In this document: positions 29,901 through 39,423 of the stretch, in pieces
How the letters are laid out: each line of letters opens with the position of its first letter
How positions within the stretch are numbered: the stretch's first letter is position 1
NCBI RefSeq assembly: GCF_006539565.1
Contig: NZ_BJNG01000026.1
Coordinates: 62,001-126,000, forward strand
Source: Pseudonocardia hydrocarbonoxydans
GTDB taxonomy: Bacteria; Actinomycetota; Actinomycetes; Mycobacteriales; Pseudonocardiaceae
Length of the DNA stretch: 64,000 nt
Reading direction: 5' to 3'
Notes under the pieces: model-generated
The model's input: the letters and a program-made list of their open reading frames with translations, nothing else
Databases searched by the model: none
What the model was told of the DNA's origin: nothing
Position numbers and translations under genes: made by a program

Positions 29901-32900
29901 TCCAGCTCCAGCAGCAGGTCCCCGCCCTCCACCTGCTGGACCTCGCCGATCGCCAGCCGCTTGACGGTGCCCGAGCGCTGGGCGGTGATCGAGGCCTCCA
30001 TCTTCATCGCCTCGATCGTGGCCACGGTCTGCCCGTCGTCGACCGCGTCGCCCTCCCCCACCTGCAGCGTGACCACGCCCGCGAACGGGGCGGCGAGGTG
30101 GGCGTCGTTGCCGCGGTCGGCCTTCTCCGTGGCCTTGACGTCGCTCTCGACCGACTCGTCGCGCACCGTCACCGGGCGCAGGTGCCCGTTGAGCGTGGTC
30201 AGCACGGTGCGGTAGCCGCGCTCGTCGGCCTCGGAGATGGCCTCCAGCTCGATGAGCAGCTGCACGCCGGGCTCCAGCTCGACGGAGTGCTCCAGCTCGG
30301 GCTCCAGGCCGTAGAGGTAGTCCTTCGTGGACAGCACCGAGGTGTCGCCGTAGGTCTCGCGGTGGGCCAGGAACTCCGTGGTCGGGGCCGGGAACAGCAG
30401 CCGGTTGAGCGTGGCGCGGCGGGCGGCGCCCCCGTCGTCCTCGGACATCAGGCCGCGGCGGTCGTCGATGGACAGCTCGACCGACTCCTTCTCCGGCGAG
30501 CGGCCCTCCAGCGCGCGGGTCCGGAACGGCTCGGGCCAGCCCCCGGGCGGGTCGCCCAGCTCGCCGCGCAGGAACCCGATGACGGAGTCGGGCACGTCGA
30601 AGTCGCCGGGGTCGGACTCGAAGTCGGCGGGCTCCACGCCCGCGCCGACGAGGTGCAGCGCGAGGTCGCCCACCACCTTCGACGACGGGGTCACCTTGAC
30701 CAGCCGGCCCAGCATCCGGTCGGCCGCGGCGTAGCAGTCCTCGATCAGCTCGAACCGGTCGCCCAGGCCCAGCGCGATCGCCTGTTGCCGGAGATTGCTC
30801 AGCTGCCCGCCGGGGATCTCGTGGTGGTAGACGCGCCCGGTCGGCGAGGCCAGGCCGGACTCGAACGGCTTGTAGACCTTGCGCACCGCCTCCCAGTACG
30901 GCTCCAGGTCGCCCACCGCGGTGAGCGAGAGCCCGGTGGCCCGCGGGGTGTGGTTCGTGGCGGCGACCAGCGCCGACAGCGACGGCTGGCTGGTCGTCCC
31001 GGCCATGCTGGCGACGGCGCCGTCCACCGCGTCCACGCCCGCCTCGATCGCCGCGATCAGCGTGGCCAGCTGCCCGCCCGGGGTGTCGTGGGTGTGCAGG
31101 TGCACCGGCAGGTCGAACCGCTCGCGCAGCGCCGTCACCAGCGTGCGCGCGGCCGGCGGGCGCAGCAGGCCCGCCATGTCCTTGATCGCCAGCACGTGCG
31201 CACCGGCGTCGACGATCTGCTCGGCCAGTCGCAGGTAGTAGTCGAGGGTGTAGAGCTGCTCCGCGGGGTCGGACAGGTCGCCGGTGTAGCACAGCGCCAC
31301 CTCCGCGACGGCCGTGCCCGTGTTCCGCACGGCGTCGATCGCCGGGCGCATCTGGGCGACGTCGTTGAGGGCGTCGAAGATCCGGAAGATGTCCATCCCG
31401 GTGCGCGCCGCCTCCTCGACGAAGGCGTCGGTGACCTCGGTCGGGTACGGCGTGTAGCCGACGGTGTTGCGCCCGCGCAGCAGCATCTGCGTGCAGATGT
31501 TGGGCACGGCCTCGCGCAGCGCGGCGAGCCGGTCCCACGGGTCCTCGGCCAGGAACCGCAGCGCCACGTCGTAGGTGGCCCCGCCCCAGCACTCCAGGCT
31601 CAGCAGCTCCGGCGCGGTGCGCGCCACGTGGGGGGCGACGGCGAGCAGGTCGCGGGTGCGGACGCGGGTGGCCAGCAGGCTCTGGTGGGCGTCGCGGAAC
31701 GTCGTGTCGGTGACGGCCACGGCCTCCTGCGCGCGCAGCCGCGCCGCGAAGCCCTCGGGCCCGAGCTCGCGCAGCAGCTGGCGCGAGCCGTCCGGCGCCG
31801 CGGCGTCGAGGTCGCACACCGGCAGCTTCTCGACGGGCTCGACGACCTTGGGGCGCTCCCCGTTGGGCCGGTTCACCGTGGTCTCGGCCAGGAAGGTGAG
31901 CAGCCGCGTGCCGCGGTCGGCGGGCTGGCGGGCCGTCAGCAGCTCGGGGCGCTCCTCGATGAAGCTGGTGGTGACCTGCCCGGCCTGGAAGTCGGGGTCG
32001 GCGAGCACGGCGGAGAGGAACGGGATGTTGGTGGAGACCCCGCGGATCCGGAACTCCCCCACGGCGCGCTTCGCCCGCCGCACCGCGGTGCGGAACGTGC
32101 GGCCGCGGCAGGTCAGCTTGACCAGCATCGAGTCGAAGTGGGCGCTGACCTCGGCCCCGGTGTGCGTGGTGCCGCCGTCGAGCCGGACGCCGGGCCCGCC
32201 GGGGGACCGGTAGTTGCTGATCGTCCCGGTGTCGGGGCGGAACCCGTTGGACGGGTCCTCGGTGGTGATGCGGCACTGCAGCGCGGCACCGTGCAGGGTG
32301 ATGTCCTCCTGGCGCAGCCGCAGTCCGGGCAGCGTCTCACCGGAGGCGATGCGCAGCTGGGCGATCACCAGGTCGCGGTCGGTGACCTCCTCGGTGACGG
32401 TGTGCTCCACCTGGATCCGCGGGTTCATCTCGATGAAGACGTGGTGGCCGCGCTCGTCGAGCAGGAACTCCACCGTGCCCGCGTTGACGTAGCCGATGTG
32501 GTTGGCGAACGCGACGGCGTCGGCGCAGATCCTCTCCCGCAGCTCCGGGTCGAGGTTGGGCGCGGGGGCGATCTCGATGACCTTCTGGTGGCGACGCTGC
32601 ACCGAGCAGTCGCGCTCGTAGAGGTGCACGACGTTGCCCTCGGCGTCACCGAGGATCTGCACCTCGATGTGGCGCGGGTTCACCACGGCCTGCTCCAGGA
32701 ACACCGTGGCGTCGCCGAAGGCCGACTCGGCCTCGCGCATCGCCGCCTCGATCGCCTCGCGCAGCTCTCCGGGTTCCTGGACGCGGCGCATCCCGCGCCC
32801 CCCGCCGCCCGCGACCGCCTTGACGAAGATCGGGAACCCGACGTCCTCGGCCGCGGCGAGCAGCGTCGGCACGTCGTCGGAGGGCTCGGACGACCCGAGC

Positions 32901-33292
32901 ACCGACACCCCGGCCTCGCGGGCCGCGGCCACGGCCCGGGCCTTGTTGCCCGTCAGGTGCAGCACGCTCGCCGGCGGGCCGACGAAGGTGATGCCCGCCT
33001 CCTCGCAGGCCTCGGCCAGCTCGGGGTTCTCCGACAGGAAGCCGTAGCCGGGGTAGACGGCGTCGGCACCCGCCTTCCTCGCCGCCCGGATGACCTCGGT
33101 GACCGAGAGGTAGGCGCGGACCGGATGGCCCTCCTCGCCGATCTGGTAGCTCTCGTCGGCCTTCGCGCGGTGCAGCGAGTTGCGGTCCTCGTACGGGTAG
33201 ATCGCCACGGTCGACGCACCCAGCTCGGCACAGGCCCGGAACGCGCGGACGGCGATCTCCCCGCGGTTGGCGACGAGTACCTTGCTGAACAC
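29897..33292 (-). CDS. pyc: Pyruvate carboxylase
   Basis: Anaplerotic biotin enzyme: pyruvate plus bicarbonate plus ATP gives oxaloacetate. 1131 residues: biotin carboxylase domain from FSKVLVANRGEIAVRAFRA, carboxyltransferase domain (TDTTFRDAHQSLLATR near residue 540), and C-terminal biotinyl domain with the biotinylation motif EAMKMEA. GTG at 33292 has GAGAGGGG upstream and matches the family start; a longer open frame upstream is not conserved in type. It precedes rsmD and is divergent from an unknown membrane-protein gene. Minus-strand TACCGT (33328-33333) may be its -10. Confidence 0.96.
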   Translation of the reverse strand: MFSKVLVANRGEIAVRAFRACAELGASTVAIYPYEDRNSLHRAKADESYQIGEEGHPVRAYLSVTEVIRAARKAGADAVYPGYGFLSENPELAEACEEAGITFVGPPASVLHLTGNKARAVAAAREAGVSVLGSSEPSDDVPTLLAAAEDVGFPIFVKAVAGGGGRGMRRVQEPGELREAIEAAMREAESAFGDATVFLEQAVVNPRHIEVQILGDAEGNVVHLYERDCSVQRRHQKVIEIAPAPNLDPELRERICADAVAFANHIGYVNAGTVEFLLDERGHHVFIEMNPRIQVEHTVTEEVTDRDLVIAQLRIASGETLPGLRLRQEDITLHGAALQCRITTEDPSNGFRPDTGTISNYRSPGGPGVRLDGGTTHTGAEVSAHFDSMLVKLTCRGRTFRTAVRRAKRAVGEFRIRGVSTNIPFLSAVLADPDFQAGQVTTSFIEERPELLTARQPADRGTRLLTFLAETTVNRPNGERPKVVEPVEKLPVCDLDAAAPDGSRQLLRELGPEGFAARLRAQEAVAVTDTTFRDAHQSLLATRVRTRDLLAVAPHVARTAPELLSLECWGGATYDVALRFLAEDPWDRLAALREAVPNICTQMLLRGRNTVGYTPYPTEVTDAFVEEAARTGMDIFRIFDALNDVAQMRPAIDAVRNTGTAVAEVALCYTGDLSDPAEQLYTLDYYLRLAEQIVDAGAHVLAIKDMAGLLRPPAARTLVTALRERFDLPVHLHTHDTPGGQLATLIAAIEAGVDAVDGAVASMAGTTSQPSLSALVAATNHTPRATGLSLTAVGDLEPYWEAVRKVYKPFESGLASPTGRVYHHEIPGGQLSNLRQQAIALGLGDRFELIEDCYAAADRMLGRLVKVTPSSKVVGDLALHLVGAGVEPADFESDPGDFDVPDSVIGFLRGELGDPPGGWPEPFRTRALEGRSPEKESVELSIDDRRGLMSEDDGGAARRATLNRLLFPAPTTEFLAHRETYGDTSVLSTKDYLYGLEPELEHSVELEPGVQLLIELEAISEADERGYRTVLTTLNGHLRPVTVRDESVESDVKATEKADRGNDAHLAAPFAGVVTLQVGEGDAVDDGQTVATIEAMKMEASITAQRSGTVKRLAIGEVQQVEGGDLLLELE

Positions 33293-33327
33293 GGCAGCCC
33301 CTCTCGATCCTTGATCCGGATGGCGAG

Positions 33328-33333
33328 ACGGTA
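33328..33333 (-). promoter_or_regulatory. Candidate -10 TACCGT for pyc
   Basis: Minus-strand TACCGT 35 nt upstream of the pyc GTG in the 100-bp divergent region. No -35 recognised. Confidence 0.3.
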
Positions 33334-33392
33334 CCCGGGCACACCCGATCGGACCCGTGCCGATCTCAGGATGGATCGGGTACCAATGAGGT

Positions 33393-34235
33393 GTGGGACA
33401 CCGCCGGCACCCGACCCGACAGGCCGGCGCCGCGTTCGCCGAGGGGCGGAGGCTGCGCCGCGACGCCGAGCGGCGCCGCCACGACCGGCGCCTGACGCGC
33501 CGGCGCCGTCCGCTGCCGCGCCGGGTCGTCCCGTGGCTGCTGCTCCTGCCGCTGGTGTTCGCCTCGGTGCTGTCGGTGCTCGGGTTGCTGCTGGCCACGA
33601 CCCTGGCCATCGGGCTGACCGTCGCGGCCGCCACGCCGTTCGTCCTCGCCGGGGGGATCGCGTTCCACGTGGTGCGGCGCAGGCTGCGGGCCCGTTCGGC
33701 CGGCACCGCGCCGCTGCCCGCCCGTCCCGCCTCCCGGCGCCGCCCCGACATCGTGTGGGGCCACGCACGCGACCGCTTCCACACCCTCGCCGCGGCCTAC
33801 GCCGCCCACGAGTGCGACCCGATGAACGTGCTGCGCCTCCCGGCCCTGTCCGATGTGACGGTGCCGAGCACCGGCCGCTTCGTCGACGCCTTCGCCCACG
33901 CGCAGGCGCTGGAGTCCGACGCCTACCCCGGTGACGACCACGCGACGCAGTTCGCGCAGGCCGTCGACCGCGCGGAGCGGGCCTGGCGGGCCGCCCGCGA
34001 GGCCGCCGAGCGGATCCGGCTCTCCGGCCTCACCCCCGCCGAGCGGTCCACCGTGGAGCGGGTGATCAAGCTGCTCACCACCGCCCGCGACTCCGACCAG
34101 GAGCCCGAGCGGCTCGCCGCCTACGCCCGCGCCCGCGCCGAGCTCGCGAAGCTCGACGCGGCCGGCACGATCCACCTCCCGCCCACGGCCCGGGCCGCCC
34201 TCGACGCCGCGTCCCGCGGAGCCCTCCCCGCCTGA
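33393..34235 (+). CDS. Membrane protein of unknown function
   Basis: 280 residues, not recognised. The N-terminal 45 residues are strongly basic (RRLTRRRRPLPRR), then two closely spaced membrane segments (about 47-66 and 67-92) and a soluble C-terminal part of about 180 residues with Ala/Glu/Arg helices, which should be cytoplasmic given the positive-inside rule. The GTG start follows TACCAA by 6 nt, a weak leaderless -10. It is divergent from pyc and ends 34 bp before the first of two palindromes flanking the DUF559 gene. No function can be assigned. Confidence 0.7.
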   Translation: MGHRRHPTRQAGAAFAEGRRLRRDAERRRHDRRLTRRRRPLPRRVVPWLLLLPLVFASVLSVLGLLLATTLAIGLTVAAATPFVLAGGIAFHVVRRRLRARSAGTAPLPARPASRRRPDIVWGHARDRFHTLAAAYAAHECDPMNVLRLPALSDVTVPSTGRFVDAFAHAQALESDAYPGDDHATQFAQAVDRAERAWRAAREAAERIRLSGLTPAERSTVERVIKLLTTARDSDQEPERLAAYARARAELAKLDAAGTIHLPPTARAALDAASRGALPA

Positions 34236-34269
34236 CCGGCCCCCGGGCCCGATGAAGATCATCAGGATC

Positions 34270-34303
34270 GGGACATGAGCGCCGCCGGTGGCGCTCATGT
34301 CCC
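34270..34303. repeat. Palindrome copy 1 flanking the DUF559 gene
   Basis: Perfect 14-bp arms (34270-34283 and 34290-34303) with a 6-nt loop. The 22 bp at 34262-34283 are identical to 35231-35252 at the other end of the DUF559 gene. The right arm contains the DUF559 stop codon, so the last residues of that protein are encoded by the palindrome. Confidence 0.9.
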
Positions 34304-35164
34304 ACTCTGCTCGATCATGGCCCGGATCTCGGCCAGCACCTCACCCGGGCGGGCGTCGAGGTCGTGCCAGGTGAAGCGCAGGACGTCCCAGCCGGCGCGG
34401 GTCAGGACGTTGCCCTTGCGACGGTCGCCCCGGAAGCGCTCCGGGTCGACGTGCCACGCCCAGCCGTCGACCTCGACCGCCACGCGCGCGGTCGGGAACG
34501 CCAGGTCGATGCGGTAGGGGCCGACCGGATGACCCAGCTGCCACCCGGTGATCCCGGCGTCGCGCAGGATGCCGACGAGCAACCGCTCGGCCGCCGACTC
34601 GGCCCGGTCGGCCGCGGCGGTGATCAGCTCACCGGCCCGCGACCAGCCGGCGCGCCCGACGTTGCGGCAGTACGCCCGGTACAGGCCCGGGAACCGCACC
34701 CACTTCTGCAGCGACCGGTCCAGGAAGCTCGACCCGTCGGGGAGCGCCACCGCGGTCTCCAGCACGGTCAGCGCCGTCCCGGTCAGCCACACCCCCTCGA
34801 TGCCCACCCGGTCGGTCGGGTGCAGGTCGCGCCGCCGGATCCGGATCCCGGGCTGCGGCCGGGGCTTCGCCGCCGCCGGCACCGTCAGGTCGACGACGTC
34901 CGGCGCCCGCGGCAGCATCCCGTGCCAGAACGCCGCCGCGGGACCCGCGATCGTGGAGCGCTCCCCGGCCCACAGCGAGGCCGCGCGCACCTCCCCCCGG
35001 TCGTCGAGCCGGTGCCCGCCGACCAGGTACACCGCCGGCCGGAGCCGTCGCCAGGAGCCGTCGCGGGCGTGGCGCTGCACCGAGCGGGCCGCCATGCCGT
35101 GCTCGACGGCCTGGGCCAGGCCCACCACCCCACCCTGCCGCTCGACGAGACCATCGAAGAACAT
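34295..35164 (-). CDS. DUF559 nuclease-like protein with AbiEi-type N-terminus
   Basis: 289 residues. The N-terminal half has a winged-helix-like segment (RSVQRHARDGSWRRLRPAVY) resembling AbiEi antitoxin N-domains. The C-terminal 95 residues are a DUF559 domain, related to Vsr/PD-(D/E)XK endonucleases: RIDLAFP supplies the Asp, VAVEVDGW the ExD, followed by a conserved His-bearing helix and FTWHDL. The motif is intact, so nuclease activity is possible but not shown. Both ends are bordered by copies of the same palindrome, and the stop codon lies inside copy 1. No toxin or methylase partner is adjacent. Family members are abundant and often orphan in actinobacteria. Confidence 0.8.
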   Translation of the reverse strand: MFFDGLVERQGGVVGLAQAVEHGMAARSVQRHARDGSWRRLRPAVYLVGGHRLDDRGEVRAASLWAGERSTIAGPAAAFWHGMLPRAPDVVDLTVPAAAKPRPQPGIRIRRRDLHPTDRVGIEGVWLTGTALTVLETAVALPDGSSFLDRSLQKWVRFPGLYRAYCRNVGRAGWSRAGELITAAADRAESAAERLLVGILRDAGITGWQLGHPVGPYRIDLAFPTARVAVEVDGWAWHVDPERFRGDRRKGNVLTRAGWDVLRFTWHDLDARPGEVLAEIRAMIEQSGT

Positions 35165-35238
35165 CGCCGCAGGATGCCCCGACAGCCCGCCGGCCCGAGG
35201 CCGAACACCGAAACCGGCCGCCCGTGATCGTCAGGATC

Positions 35239-35272
35239 GGGACATGAGCGCCACCCATGGCGCTCATGTCCC
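35239..35272. repeat. Palindrome copy 2 flanking the DUF559 gene
   Basis: Perfect 14-bp arms (35239-35252 and 35259-35272) with a 6-nt loop. Pairing continues outward to 35235-35276, giving 18 bp. It begins 75 bp before the DUF559 start and ends 12 bp after the recG stop, where it could terminate recG transcription. Confidence 0.9.
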
Positions 35273-35283
35273 GATCTCGCCGA

Positions 35284-37428
35284 TCACACCTTGTCCAGGT
35301 ACTCCGCGCGCTCGTCGCTGACGACCTCGCCCACCAGCGCGGCGAGGCCGGGGCTGCGGGCCAGGCCGGGGTCGTGGGCCACCAGGTCGGTGGCGTAGAC
35401 CTGCGCCTTCGCGATGATCTCCTCGTGGCGCAGCAGCGACAGCAGCCGCAGCCCCGAGCGGCGCCCGGACTGCAGCGCACCCAGGACGTCGCCCTCGCGG
35501 CGCAGCTCCAGGTCGAGCCGGGCGAGCTCGAAGCCGTCGGTCGTACCCTCGACGGCGGCCAGGCGCTCGCGGGCCGCGGTGGCCTCGGGCATCTCGGTGA
35601 CCAGCAGGCACACCCCGGGCGCCGCACCCCGGCCCACCCGGCCGCGCAGCTGGTGCAGCTGGGACAGCCCGAACCGCTCGGCGTCGAGGATGACGATCGC
35701 GGTGGCGTTGGGGACGTCGACGCCCACCTCGATGACGGTGGTGGCCAGCAGCACGTCGAGCTCGCCGCGCTCGAAGGACCGCATCACGGCGTCCTTCTCG
35801 TCGGCGGGCAGCTTGCCGTGCAGGACGCCCAGGCGCAGCCCGGACAGCGCCCCCTCCGCCAGCCGCGGCGCGATGTCGAGCACGGCGAGCGGCGGGCGGC
35901 GGCCCTCGTCGTCGGGGGCGGGCGGCTCGGGCTCGGCGTCGCCGACGCGGGGGAACACGACGTAGGCCTGGTGGCCGGCCGCCACCTCCTCGCGCACCCG
36001 GCGCCAGACCCCGGCGAACCACTGCGGCTTCTCGGCCAGCGGCACGACCGTCGTCGCGATCGGGGAGCGACCGCGGGGCAGCTCGCGCAACGAGGAGACC
36101 GCGAGGTCGCCGTAGACCGTCATCGCGACGGTGCGCGGGATCGGCGTGGCCGTCATGACCAGCATGTGCGGCGCCTTCTCCGCGCGCCCGCGCAGCGCGT
36201 CGCGCTGCTCCACCCCGAACCGGTGCTGCTCGTCGACGACGACGAGCCCGAGGTCGGCGAACCCGACCCGGTCCTGGATCAGCGCGTGCGTGCCGACGAC
36301 GATGCCCGCCTCGCCGGACTGCGCGTCGAGCAGGGCCTTGCGCTTGGCCTTCGCCCCGAGCGAGCCGGTGAGCAGCGTGACCCGGGTTGCGTGCTCGGCG
36401 GCGTCCAGCTCGCCTGCGGCAGCGAGCGGCCCGAGCATCGCCCGCAGCGACCGCGCGTGCTGGGCGGCCAGCACCTCGGTGGGCGCGAGCATCGCCGCCT
36501 GCTGCCCGGAGTCGACGACCTGCAGCATCGCCCGCAGCGCGATGATCGTCTTGCCGGCGCCGACGTCGCCCTGGACGAGCCGGTTCATCGGGTGGGCGTG
36601 CGACAGGTCGGCCGCGACCTGCGCCCCGACCTCCTCCTGCCCCGCGGTGAGCGTGAACGGCAGGGCGGCGTCGAACGCGTCGAGCAGGCCGCCCGCGACG
36701 GGCGGACACTGCGGGGCGGGCCGCGCGGCGGTGGCCTGGCGGCGCAGGGCCAGCGCGAGCTGCACGCCGAGCGCCTCGTCCCAGACCAGGCGGTGGCGGG
36801 CGGCGTGGATGTCGGCGTCGGTCTCGGGCACGTGGATGCGGCGCAGCGCACGGCCCAGCTCGGGGAGCTTCTCCCGGTCGCGGATCTTCGGCGGCAGCGG
36901 ATCGGTCGGATCGTCGAGCTGGTCGAGCACCTGCCGCACACACCGGGCGATCACCTGCGAGCCGAGCTTGGCGGTGGCCGGGTAGACCGACAGGAACGGG
37001 CGCACCTCGTCGGTCTCGTCGAGCGGCTCGAACTGCGGGTGCGTGAGCTGCAGCTTCTGGTTGAACACCCCGACCTTGCCGGAGAACACCGCCCGCACCC
37101 CGGGCGCGATGGCGTACTGCACCTTCTGCCCGTTGAAGAACGTGCAGTCCAGCCGCGCCCCGTTCTCGTCGCGGATGACGACGGCGAGCAGCTTGCCCGG
37201 CCGCGACCGCATCGGCCGCAGCTCCGAGCGCTCCACCTGCGCGACGAGCGTGGCGTGCTCCCCGATCTCCAGGCCGGCGATGTCGGTGAGCTTCCCGCGG
37301 TCGACGTAGCGGCGCGGGTAGTGCCGCACCAGTTCCCCGACGGTGCCGATCTCCAGCTGCGTGGCCAGCAGGTCGGCGGACTTGCGCCCGAGCAGCGGCT
37401 CCAGCGGCGAGCCGAGATCGACGTTCAC
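35284..37428 (-). CDS. recG: ATP-dependent DNA helicase RecG
   Basis: Branch-migration helicase that regresses stalled forks and resolves Holliday junctions. 714 residues: N-terminal wedge/OB domain, then helicase motifs GDVGAGKT (Walker A), VVDEQHRFGVEQR (DExH variant), TATPIPRT (motif III), and the C-terminal helicase domain with QLRGRVGRG (motif VI). GTG at 37428 overlaps the stop of the preceding DhaL-family gene (GTGA). This order matches Rv2974c-recG. Confidence 0.96.
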   Translation of the reverse strand: MNVDLGSPLEPLLGRKSADLLATQLEIGTVGELVRHYPRRYVDRGKLTDIAGLEIGEHATLVAQVERSELRPMRSRPGKLLAVVIRDENGARLDCTFFNGQKVQYAIAPGVRAVFSGKVGVFNQKLQLTHPQFEPLDETDEVRPFLSVYPATAKLGSQVIARCVRQVLDQLDDPTDPLPPKIRDREKLPELGRALRRIHVPETDADIHAARHRLVWDEALGVQLALALRRQATAARPAPQCPPVAGGLLDAFDAALPFTLTAGQEEVGAQVAADLSHAHPMNRLVQGDVGAGKTIIALRAMLQVVDSGQQAAMLAPTEVLAAQHARSLRAMLGPLAAAGELDAAEHATRVTLLTGSLGAKAKRKALLDAQSGEAGIVVGTHALIQDRVGFADLGLVVVDEQHRFGVEQRDALRGRAEKAPHMLVMTATPIPRTVAMTVYGDLAVSSLRELPRGRSPIATTVVPLAEKPQWFAGVWRRVREEVAAGHQAYVVFPRVGDAEPEPPAPDDEGRRPPLAVLDIAPRLAEGALSGLRLGVLHGKLPADEKDAVMRSFERGELDVLLATTVIEVGVDVPNATAIVILDAERFGLSQLHQLRGRVGRGAAPGVCLLVTEMPEATAARERLAAVEGTTDGFELARLDLELRREGDVLGALQSGRRSGLRLLSLLRHEEIIAKAQVYATDLVAHDPGLARSPGLAALVGEVVSDERAEYLDKV

Positions 37429-39050
37429 TCCACTCCCAACACGATCGGATGTCCGGTGCACCCTCCCCGGTGGACCACGACGTCGACCTCGGGATGGGTG
37501 CGTCGCAGGTCGGCGGCCAGGCCCTCGCCCAGCGCGTCGTCGGCACCCTCCCCGAGCAGCGCCGTGACGATCTCGCCCCCCGCGGTGAGCATGCGGTGAG
37601 CCAACCACAGGGCACCGACAGCCAGGTCCGGCGCGATCAGCACGACCTCGCCGTCGGAGATCCCCAGCACCTCGCCGGGCTCGCAGCGGCCCACCCACGT
37701 CATCGCCTCGGTCTCGGCGACGACCAGTGACGCCGTGCGGGTGAGCGCGGCCGCCTCGGCCATCGCCACGACGTCGTCGGCGGCCCGCCGCTCGGGGTCG
37801 TGCACGGCCAGTGCGGCGAGCCCGTGCAGCACCGAGGACGTGGGCAGCACCTGCACCTCCTGGCCGTCGCGCCGGGCCGCCGCGGCGGCGCGCTCCGCGA
37901 CGGCGGACAGGTCGGCGTCGGCGGGCAGCAGCACGACGTGCCGGGCCCGGGTGGCGACCAGTGCGTCCTGCAGCGCCCGCTCGTCGACGGCGTCCGCGCG
38001 GGCCAGTACGTCGGCCCCCGCCGAGCGGGCCAGCTCCCCGAGCTCGTCGCCCGGGGCGACCAGCAGCACGGCGCGGGCGCGGTCGAACCGGTCGGGCGCC
38101 GGGGCGAGCTGGTCGGCGAACCGCACCACGGTGATCCGGTGCGGGCGCCCGACGGCGATCCCGGCCTCGATCGCCGCGCCGATGTCGGTGCAGTGCACGT
38201 GGACGTTCCAGGTGCCCGCCCCGTCGCCGACGACGGCCACCGAGTCGCCCAGCTCGTCGAGCTCCTCGCGCAGCCCGGCCACGGCGTCGTCCCCGCCCGC
38301 CCCGCCGTCCCCACCCGCCCCGGTGTCGAGCAGGTACATCACCTCGTAGTCGAACGCCGAGCTGCCCGACTCGCGGGCGGCGACCAGCGCGTCGCGACCG
38401 CGGGCGGGCCCCCGGTCCCCCGACGGCTCGGGCACGCCGGAGCCTGCGCGCCCGCTGGCCAGCGTCGCGAGGGCGTCGAGGATGAGGTAGAGGCCCATCC
38501 CCCCGGCGTCGACGACCCCGGCGCGGGCCAGCTCGGGCAGCTGCCCGGTGGTCTCGCGCAGTGCCTCGCGGGCGGCGTCGGCCGCGGCCACGGCGACGGC
38601 GTCGAGCCGGTCGGAGCCCACGGCCACCGACGCGACCGCCGCCGCGGAGAGCACCGAGAGCACCGTGCCCTCGCGGGGGCGGGTGACCGCGGCGGTGGCG
38701 AGGCGGTGCGCGCGGCCCAGCCCGTCGGCCAGCACCTTCCCGCCCGCGGACGGCCCGGCCTTGGCCGCCACGGCGTCGGCGACGCCGCGCAGCACCTGCG
38801 AGAGGATCACCCCGGAGTTGCCGCGCGCCCCGATCAGGGCTCCGCGGGCCAGCGCGGCCGCCACCTGCGGCTCCCCGCGGCCGACGGCGTCGAGCGCGGC
38901 GCGCATCGTCAGCAGCAGGTTGGTGCCGGTGTCGCCGTCGGGCACGGGGAAGACGTTGATCCGGTCGATCTCGGCGCGGTGGCGCTCCAGCACCCCGACG
39001 GCGGCCTTCGCCCAGCCGGTGAGCAGGGCGGCGTCGAGGAGCGGGGGCAC
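37425..39050 (-). CDS. DhaL/FakA-type DAK phosphatase-domain protein
   Basis: 541 residues. The N-terminal DhaL kinase-like domain carries the ADP/Mg-binding motif [14 protein letters not shown] (about 32-45) and [12 protein letters not shown]. The remainder matches the FakA middle and C-terminal regions. In Firmicutes FakA phosphorylates fatty acids presented by a DegV/FakB partner; in actinobacteria the homologue (Rv2974c) sits beside recG and its substrate is not settled. The GTG start lies 7 nt after minus-strand TACGCT, a leaderless promoter for the pair with recG. It is divergent from rpmB. Confidence 0.87.
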   Translation of the reverse strand: MPPLLDAALLTGWAKAAVGVLERHRAEIDRINVFPVPDGDTGTNLLLTMRAALDAVGRGEPQVAAALARGALIGARGNSGVILSQVLRGVADAVAAKAGPSAGGKVLADGLGRAHRLATAAVTRPREGTVLSVLSAAAVASVAVGSDRLDAVAVAAADAAREALRETTGQLPELARAGVVDAGGMGLYLILDALATLASGRAGSGVPEPSGDRGPARGRDALVAARESGSSAFDYEVMYLLDTGAGGDGGAGGDDAVAGLREELDELGDSVAVVGDGAGTWNVHVHCTDIGAAIEAGIAVGRPHRITVVRFADQLAPAPDRFDRARAVLLVAPGDELGELARSAGADVLARADAVDERALQDALVATRARHVVLLPADADLSAVAERAAAAARRDGQEVQVLPTSSVLHGLAALAVHDPERRAADDVVAMAEAAALTRTASLVVAETEAMTWVGRCEPGEVLGISDGEVVLIAPDLAVGALWLAHRMLTAGGEIVTALLGEGADDALGEGLAADLRRTHPEVDVVVHRGGCTGHPIVLGVE

Positions 39051-39057
39051 GTCGGGG

Positions 39058-39063
39058 AGCGTA
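39058..39063 (-). promoter_or_regulatory. -10 element TACGCT for the DhaL-recG operon
   Basis: Minus-strand TACGCT followed by exactly 7 nt and GTG; leaderless. Confidence 0.5.
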
Positions 39064-39101
39064 GTGACCGGGGGGTGTGCACCGCCCCGCGGCGCCGCGG
39101 G

Positions 39102-39107
39102 TATCCT
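39102..39107 (+). promoter_or_regulatory. Candidate -10 TATCCT for rpmB
   Basis: TATCCT 52 nt upstream of the rpmB GTG, giving a leader of about 45 nt that includes the Shine-Dalgarno GAGGAG. No clear -35. Confidence 0.45.
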
Positions 39108-39159
39108 CGTGGTTCACGCCCGGGGGATCCCGGCGTTTCCCCGATTCGAGGAGTTCGAC

Positions 39160-39354
39160 GTGGCTGCCGTCTGCGACGTCTGTAGCAAGGGTCCGGGCTT
39201 CGGCATGTCCGTCTCGCACTCGCACCGCCGTACCAACCGCCGCTGGAACCCGAACATCCAGACCGTTCGGGCCCGCCTCACCAGCGGTGGCAACCGCACC
39301 CGCCTCAACGTGTGCACCTCCTGCCTCAAGGCGGGCAAGGTCGCCCGCGCCTGA
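39160..39354 (+). CDS. rpmB: 50S ribosomal protein L28
   Basis: 64-residue ribosomal protein. It begins [15 protein letters not shown], has [12 protein letters not shown] in the middle and CTSCLKAGK near the end; the two CxxC pairs make this the zinc-binding C+ form. GAGGAG lies 6 nt before the GTG. It is followed by a strong terminator shared with the convergent P450 operon. Confidence 0.96.
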   Translation: MAAVCDVCSKGPGFGMSVSHSHRRTNRRWNPNIQTVRARLTSGGNRTRLNVCTSCLKAGKVARA

Positions 39355-39368
39355 GCGGCGCCAGACCT

Positions 39369-39408
39369 CGACGACGGCACCTCCGCCACGGCGGGGGTGC
39401 CGTCGTCG
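39369..39408. terminator. Bidirectional terminator between rpmB and P450 gene
   Basis: 13-bp perfect arms (39369-39381 and 39396-39408), with a further small inner stem. It starts 15 nt after the rpmB stop and lies 16 nt from the P450 stop on the other strand. Confidence 0.8.
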
Positions 39409-39423
39409 TGTCACCGGCCGCGG

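Noticed and set aside
33293..33784. Upstream extension of pyc by about 160 codons
   Set aside because: The extra residues are antisense to the divergent membrane-protein gene and precede the conserved start with its ribosome binding site.
34295..35164. DUF559 gene as half of a toxin-antitoxin pair
   Set aside because: The N-terminus resembles AbiEi, but no adjacent nucleotidyltransferase toxin is present.
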